A stretch of 9,266 nt of DNA from the NCBI GenBank assembly GCA_021730825.1, contig JAKFYO010000008.1, forward strand, positions 1 to 9,266, written 5' to 3'. The DNA is from Hyphomicrobiales bacterium (GTDB lineage Bacteria; Pseudomonadota; Alphaproteobacteria; Rhizobiales; Xanthobacteraceae). A program made the position numbers and the translations under genes. Under the pieces are notes generated by a model. The model ran no database searches, was not told the origin of the DNA, and was given only the letters and a program-made list of their open reading frames with translations. Shown one piece after another: positions 5,577 to 9,266 of the stretch; the first letter of the stretch is position 1; the number at the start of each line of letters is the position of its first letter.

Positions 5577-8345
5577 ATGATTGGCTCGCTCGCCCGCAAG
5601 TTCTTCGGCTCATCCAACGACCGCCGCATCAAGGGCTACCAGCCCCGGGTGAACGCGATCAACGCGCTCGAAGCGGAGGTCGCAAAGCTCAGCGACGACC
5701 AGCTTCGCGCACGCACCGAAGAGTTCAAGCAGCAGGTCGCGAGCGACACTTCGCTCGACGATCTTCTGGTGCCCGCTTTCGCGACCGTTCGCGAAGCCGC
5801 GAAGCGCACTCTCGGCCAGCGCCATTTCGACGTGCAGTTGATCGGCGGCATGGTGCTGCACGAAGGCTCGATCGCCGAAATGAAAACCGGCGAAGGCAAG
5901 ACGCTGGTCGCGACCTTGGCGGTTTATCTGAACGCGCTCGCGGGCAAGGGCGTGCATGTCGTCACCGTTAACGACTATCTCGCCAAGCGCGACTCCGAGT
6001 GGATGGGCCAGATCTATAAATTTCTCGGCCTCACCGTCGGCGTGATCGTGCATGGCGTCGATGACGAAGAGCGCAAGGCGGCCTACGCCTGCGACGTGAC
6101 ATACGGCACCAACAACGAGCTCGGCTTCGACTACTTGCGCGACAATATGAAATACGAACTGCCGCAGATGGTGCAGCGCCCGCATTTCTACGCGATCGTC
6201 GACGAAGTCGACTCGATCCTGGTCGACGAAGCGCGCACCCCGCTCATTATTTCCGGTCCGCTCGACGACCGCTCGGAATTCTACAACACCATCGACGCTT
6301 ATCTTCCGAAGCTCGCGGACGAAGATTTCGAACTGGACGAAAAGCAGCGCGCGGTTTCGCTGACCGAGTCCGGCATGGAGCGCATGGAGCAGATGCTCCG
6401 TGAAGGAAAACTTCTGAAGGGCGATTCGCTCTACGACATCGAGAACGTCTCGGCCGTTCACCACGTCAATCAGGGGTTGCGCGCACATAAACTCTTCACG
6501 CGCGACAAGGACTACATCGTGAAAGACGGCGAAGTCGTCATCATCGACGAATTCACCGGCCGCATGATGCCGGGCCGCCGCTATTCCGAGGGCCTGCATC
6601 AGGCGCTGGAAGCGAAAGAAAAGGTTGCGATCCAGCCCGAGAACCAGACGCTCGCCTCGATCACCTTCCAGAATTACTTCCGGCTTTACGAGAAGCTCGC
6701 CGGCATGACCGGCACCGCCTCGACCGAGGCCGACGAATTCGCCGACATCTACAAGCTGGAAGTCGTCGAAGTACCGACCAATCTTCCGGTAAATCGCGCC
6801 GACGAGCACGACGAGGTCTACCGTACCGCCGACGAGAAATATAAGGCGATCATCGAAACCATCGAAGACTGCAAGACGCGCGGCCAGCCGATCCTGGTCG
6901 GCACGACCTCGATCGAAAAATCCGAACAGCTTGCAGCGGCGCTCAAAGCGAAAGGCTTCAAGCAGAAAGACTTCACCGACGCAGACGCATTCCGTCCGCT
7001 CTATGACGGCGACCAGAAATCCTCGAAGGAAAAAGTCTTCGCGGTTCTGAACGCGCGTCATCACGAGCAGGAATCCGCGATCATCTCGCAGGCCGGCATT
7101 CCCGGCGCGGTTACGATTGCGACCAACATGGCCGGCCGCGGCACCGACATTCAGCTCGGCGGCAACGCCGATATGCGCATCAAGTTCGAACTCGGCGACA
7201 TGGAAGCCGGCGAGCAGCGCAAGCAGGCCGAGCAGAAAATCCGCGACGACATTTCGAAGCTGAAGCAGACCGCGCTCGGCGCGGGCGGTCTTTACGTGAT
7301 CGGCACCGAGCGTCACGAAAGCCGCCGCATCGACAACCAGCTTCGCGGCCGCTCCGGCCGTCAGGGCGACCCCGGCCGCTCCAAGTTCTATCTCTCGCTC
7401 GAAGACGATCTCATGCGCATCTTCGGCTCGAGCAATCTCGGCGGCATGCTGACCAAGCTCGGCCTTCAGGAAGGCGAAGCCATCGTCCACCCCTGGATCA
7501 ACAAGGCGCTGGAGAAGGCGCAACAGAAGGTCGAAGCTCGCAACTTCGACATCCGCAAAAACCTCTTGAAATACGACGACGTTTCGAACGACCAGCGCAA
7601 GGTCATCTTCGAGCAGCGCATCGACCTGATGCGCGAAACCGATGTCTCCGAAACCATCGCCGACATGCGTCACGATGTTATCGGCGAAATGGTCACGCGC
7701 CATATTCCGCCGAACGCATACGCCGAACAGTGGGACACCGAGGGCCTCGAGCGCGAAGTTGCCGAGGGTCTCGGACTCAATCTTCCGATCCAGCAATGGG
7801 CCAAGGAAGAAGGCATTGCCGACGACGAAGTGAAAGAGCGCATTATCCGTGCCGCCGACGAAGCCATGGCCGGCAAGGTCGCAAAATACGGCACCGAGTT
7901 GATGCGCTATGTCGAGAAGTCGGTGTTGATGCAGACGCTCGATTTCCTCTGGCGCGAACATCTCGTGATGTTGGAGCATCTGCGCCAGGTGGTAGGCCTG
8001 CGCGGCTTCGCGCAACGCGACCCGCTGAACGAATACAAGTCCGAAGCCTTCACGCTGTTCGAGGCGCTGCTCTCGCGCCTGCGTCTCCTGGTGTCGGGAC
8101 AGTTGCTGAACATCGAAATCAGCGAACGCCCGCCTGAGCAGCAGCTACCCGAAATGCAGGCGAGCCATATCGATGCGAGCACCGGCGAGGATGATGCGCA
8201 GCCCGTGCGTCTCACCACCGGCCAGCAGCCGAAGGGGGACCGCACTTCGCAGAACCCGCAGGACTGGGGCAAGGTCGGGCGCAACGAGTCCTGCCCGTGC
8301 GGCTCCGGCAAGAAGTTCAAGAACTGCCACGGCCGTCTCGCCTAA
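5577..8345 (+). CDS. secA: Preprotein translocase ATPase subunit SecA
   Basis: 922 residues. SecA is the motor that pushes unfolded preproteins through SecYEG at the inner membrane using ATP. Visible motifs: Walker A MKTGEGKT (102-109), [19 protein letters not shown] (209-227, DEAD-type Walker B), [20 protein letters not shown] (320-339), [12 protein letters not shown] (377-388), [15 protein letters not shown] (515-529), [13 protein letters not shown] (588-600). The C-terminus is the SEC-C zinc motif [13 protein letters not shown] with C906, C908, C917 and H918, used for SecB and phospholipid contact. Compared with my memory of E. coli SecA there is an insertion of about 25 residues in NBD2 (about 463-489), as in other Hyphomicrobiales. 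The start is the ATG at 5577: [11 protein letters not shown] fits the family and AAGGA lies 10 bases upstream. An in-frame GTG at 5523 is rejected. No frameshift or missing motif. Confidence 0.99.
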   Translation: MIGSLARKFFGSSNDRRIKGYQPRVNAINALEAEVAKLSDDQLRARTEEFKQQVASDTSLDDLLVPAFATVREAAKRTLGQRHFDVQLIGGMVLHEGSIAEMKTGEGKTLVATLAVYLNALAGKGVHVVTVNDYLAKRDSEWMGQIYKFLGLTVGVIVHGVDDEERKAAYACDVTYGTNNELGFDYLRDNMKYELPQMVQRPHFYAIVDEVDSILVDEARTPLIISGPLDDRSEFYNTIDAYLPKLADEDFELDEKQRAVSLTESGMERMEQMLREGKLLKGDSLYDIENVSAVHHVNQGLRAHKLFTRDKDYIVKDGEVVIIDEFTGRMMPGRRYSEGLHQALEAKEKVAIQPENQTLASITFQNYFRLYEKLAGMTGTASTEADEFADIYKLEVVEVPTNLPVNRADEHDEVYRTADEKYKAIIETIEDCKTRGQPILVGTTSIEKSEQLAAALKAKGFKQKDFTDADAFRPLYDGDQKSSKEKVFAVLNARHHEQESAIISQAGIPGAVTIATNMAGRGTDIQLGGNADMRIKFELGDMEAGEQRKQAEQKIRDDISKLKQTALGAGGLYVIGTERHESRRIDNQLRGRSGRQGDPGRSKFYLSLEDDLMRIFGSSNLGGMLTKLGLQEGEAIVHPWINKALEKAQQKVEARNFDIRKNLLKYDDVSNDQRKVIFEQRIDLMRETDVSETIADMRHDVIGEMVTRHIPPNAYAEQWDTEGLEREVAEGLGLNLPIQQWAKEEGIADDEVKERIIRAADEAMAGKVAKYGTELMRYVEKSVLMQTLDFLWREHLVMLEHLRQVVGLRGFAQRDPLNEYKSEAFTLFEALLSRLRLLVSGQLLNIEISERPPEQQLPEMQASHIDASTGEDDAQPVRLTTGQQPKGDRTSQNPQDWGKVGRNESCPCGSGKKFKNCHGRLA

Positions 8346-8378
8346 CGCGGACAGCACGCAAAATAAAAAGCGCCGCGA

Positions 8379-8404
8379 ACCAAGTCGGCTATAGCCGACT
8401 TGGT
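8379..8404. repeat. 26-bp perfect palindrome, AAGTCGG type
   Basis: ACCAAGTCGGCTA and its exact complement, centred on the middle of TCGGCTATAGCCGA. It corresponds to the 4185-4212 palindrome of copy 1: both share CCAAGTCGG...CCGACTTGG, and only the base pair next to the central T differs (C-G here, A-T there), with pairing kept. Confidence 0.8.
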
Positions 8405-8415
8405 CATTTAAAAAA

Positions 8416-8439
8416 CGATCTCGGGTAAACCCGAGATCG
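8416..8439. repeat. 24-bp perfect palindrome, GATSTCGGGT type
   Basis: Arms CGATCTCGGGT (8416-8426) and ACCCGAGATCG (8429-8439) around AA. It corresponds to 4148-4175 of copy 1 (arm CGATGTCGGGT); the single difference C versus G is compensated in the opposite arm. In the minus-strand reading its centre GGGTTTACCC matches copy 1 read on the plus strand. Confidence 0.8.
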
Positions 8440-8475
8440 GATGCGGCGCTTTTTTATTTCTACTATCCGCGCGCT

Positions 8476-9266
8476 TTACCGCGTGAAAGAGTTTGCGCGA
8501 TTGTCGTCCGGACGCTGCTGCGTGAACGTATTAGGCGTTGCAGGATTCTGCGTGGTCTGAGGCTGCGCCTGCTGCTGCGGCGCCTGCTTCTTGGCCTGCT
8601 GCTTCGACTGTTTCTTGGATTGCTGCTTTTTCGCGGCCGGACGCGGCGTATCGTCGTCATCGTCGTCCGCGGCTGCGTTCTGCTGCTGCACCTGCACCGA
8701 GCTCGGCGGCACGCGGCCGGCGAAGACCGGATTGGAGCCGCCGTCATTATTGGTCCGCACAGGAGCTGCCGGCATGTTGCGCATCAGAAGCGCCGAGATG
8801 TCGTTGCCCTCGGAATTCCGGCGGCCCTGAATGAGCTGCGCGATCTCCGGCTGAAGATGATAAGACGGGCACGGACGCGTCGGATCGAACGGCTTCATCG
8901 GATCGTTCGGTACCGCGTTGAAGATGTAGCGCTTCGCGCAAACATCGATCTTCGGCTCCTGGCGTGTCACTTCGAAATGGTCGGAGCCTTCCTTCAACGT
9001 GCGCCAGAACGGGATATTCGGGTTGTTGCGGTGACGCGTCATGTTCGCGCTGGTCATGCGGAACGGGAACGCCTGCACCTGGAAGGCAAGCTGGCCGCCA
9101 TCGAAGGCCTCGCGCGCAAGCGCGAAGATTTCCGCCATCTGCTCGTCTGTCATAGCGTAGCAGCCGGACGAAGAACAATCGCCGTGAACCATCAGATGCG
9201 CGCCGGTGCGATTATGCGCGCGGTCGAATTCGTTCGGGAAGCCGAGATTGAATGCAAGATGATAGC
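8476..9266 (-). CDS. L,D-transpeptidase, YafK-like (YkuD catalytic domain), N-terminus outside window
   Basis: The C-terminal ~263 residues are present; the reading frame is open to the right edge, so the ATG at 9192 is internal and not the start. The catalytic signature is complete: LAFNLGFPNEFDRAHNRTG, then HLMVHGDCSSSGCYAMTD, with His and the nucleophilic Cys of SSGCYAM. Family members act in the periplasm, making 3-3 peptidoglycan cross-links or attaching or releasing proteins at the meso-diaminopimelate stem residue. After the domain comes a long low-complexity tail: a run of six Asp, then a Lys/Gln/Ala/Pro-rich stretch, then an Asn/Thr/Gln/Pro-rich end finishing NSFTR. The tail is probably disordered. 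No signal peptide can be seen because the N-terminus is missing. It converges with secA and shares the terminator at 8361-8459. Confidence 0.93.
   Translation of the reverse strand, partial: YHLAFNLGFPNEFDRAHNRTGAHLMVHGDCSSSGCYAMTDEQMAEIFALAREAFDGGQLAFQVQAFPFRMTSANMTRHRNNPNIPFWRTLKEGSDHFEVTRQEPKIDVCAKRYIFNAVPNDPMKPFDPTRPCPSYHLQPEIAQLIQGRRNSEGNDISALLMRNMPAAPVRTNNDGGSNPVFAGRVPPSSVQVQQQNAAADDDDDDTPRPAAKKQQSKKQSKQQAKKQAPQQQAQPQTTQNPATPNTFTQQRPDDNRANSFTR

Larger units (their letters stand above)
8361..8459. terminator. Bidirectional intrinsic terminator with two palindromes inside its loop (composite element, copy 2)
   Basis: Outer arms AAATAAAAAGCGCCGC (8361-8376) and its near-perfect complement (8443-8459, one extra T) make a stem of about 16 bp. 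A T-run follows the GC stem on either strand, so it fits termination of both secA (stop at 8345) and the convergent L,D-transpeptidase gene (stop at 8476). The loop is not a normal loop: it carries two perfect palindromes (8379-8404 and 8416-8439) joined by CATTTAAAAAA. This is the same outer stem plus two inner palindromes seen at 4125-4222. Termination in both directions is inferred from structure. Confidence 0.75.

Noticed and set aside
5610..8015. 801-codon open frame antisense to secA
   Set aside because: It lies wholly inside the unmistakable secA gene. Its product has no recognisable motifs, and long antisense frames are common opposite GC-rich genes with strong third-position bias.
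9190..9192. ATG at 9192 as the start of the L,D-transpeptidase
   Set aside because: The frame stays open upstream to the window edge and encodes conserved catalytic-domain residues (GFPNEFDRAHNRTG), so the real start is outside.

Overview
The window is GC-rich chromosomal DNA from an alphaproteobacterium, most likely a member of the Hyphomicrobiales near the Nitrobacteraceae/Xanthobacteraceae. The basis is the protein sequences (an alphaproteobacterial-type SecA with a C-terminal zinc motif, an NDUFAF5-like protein beside comF, and the argJ / parvulin / secA order) and an intergenic GAGCATGA-type inverted repeat that I recall from many genomes of this order. The genus cannot be fixed from the sequence alone.

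Layout, left to right. Positions 1-421 (minus) hold the N-terminal part of a nitrilase-family amidohydrolase that runs off the left edge. It lies just downstream of comF (460-1236, minus). Diverging from comF is an NDUFAF5/BioC-like methyltransferase-fold protein (1301-2179, plus), which converges with a small Flp/type IVb pilin gene (2187-2369, minus). The pilin ends a minus-strand run that starts with argJ (2856-4097) and continues through a MutT-type Nudix hydrolase (2388-2813). Upstream of argJ, behind a strong terminator, is an exported parvulin-type peptidyl-prolyl isomerase (4244-5125, minus). A gene-free stretch of about 450 bases (5126-5576) separates it from divergent secA (5577-8345, plus). 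secA converges with a YafK-like L,D-transpeptidase (8476 to beyond 9266, minus), whose N-terminus is outside the window.

Functionally this is mostly core metabolism and envelope biogenesis: SecA drives export, the parvulin probably helps exported proteins fold, the L,D-transpeptidase acts on periplasmic peptidoglycan or links proteins to it, ArgJ makes ornithine precursors, and MutT cleans the nucleotide pool. No phage, transposase, CRISPR, toxin-antitoxin or tRNA/rRNA gene was recognised.

The most interesting signal is not a gene. Two intergenic regions (4125-4222 and 8361-8459) have the same three-stem design: an outer inverted repeat enclosing two adjacent perfect palindromes, joined by an A-rich linker. 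All four inner palindromes share the core TCGGNTWWANCCGA, and where they differ the changes are compensatory. The second copy sits in what would be the loop of a bidirectional terminator between secA and the L,D-transpeptidase gene. This looks like a small composite palindromic element that doubles as, or inserts into, transcription terminators.
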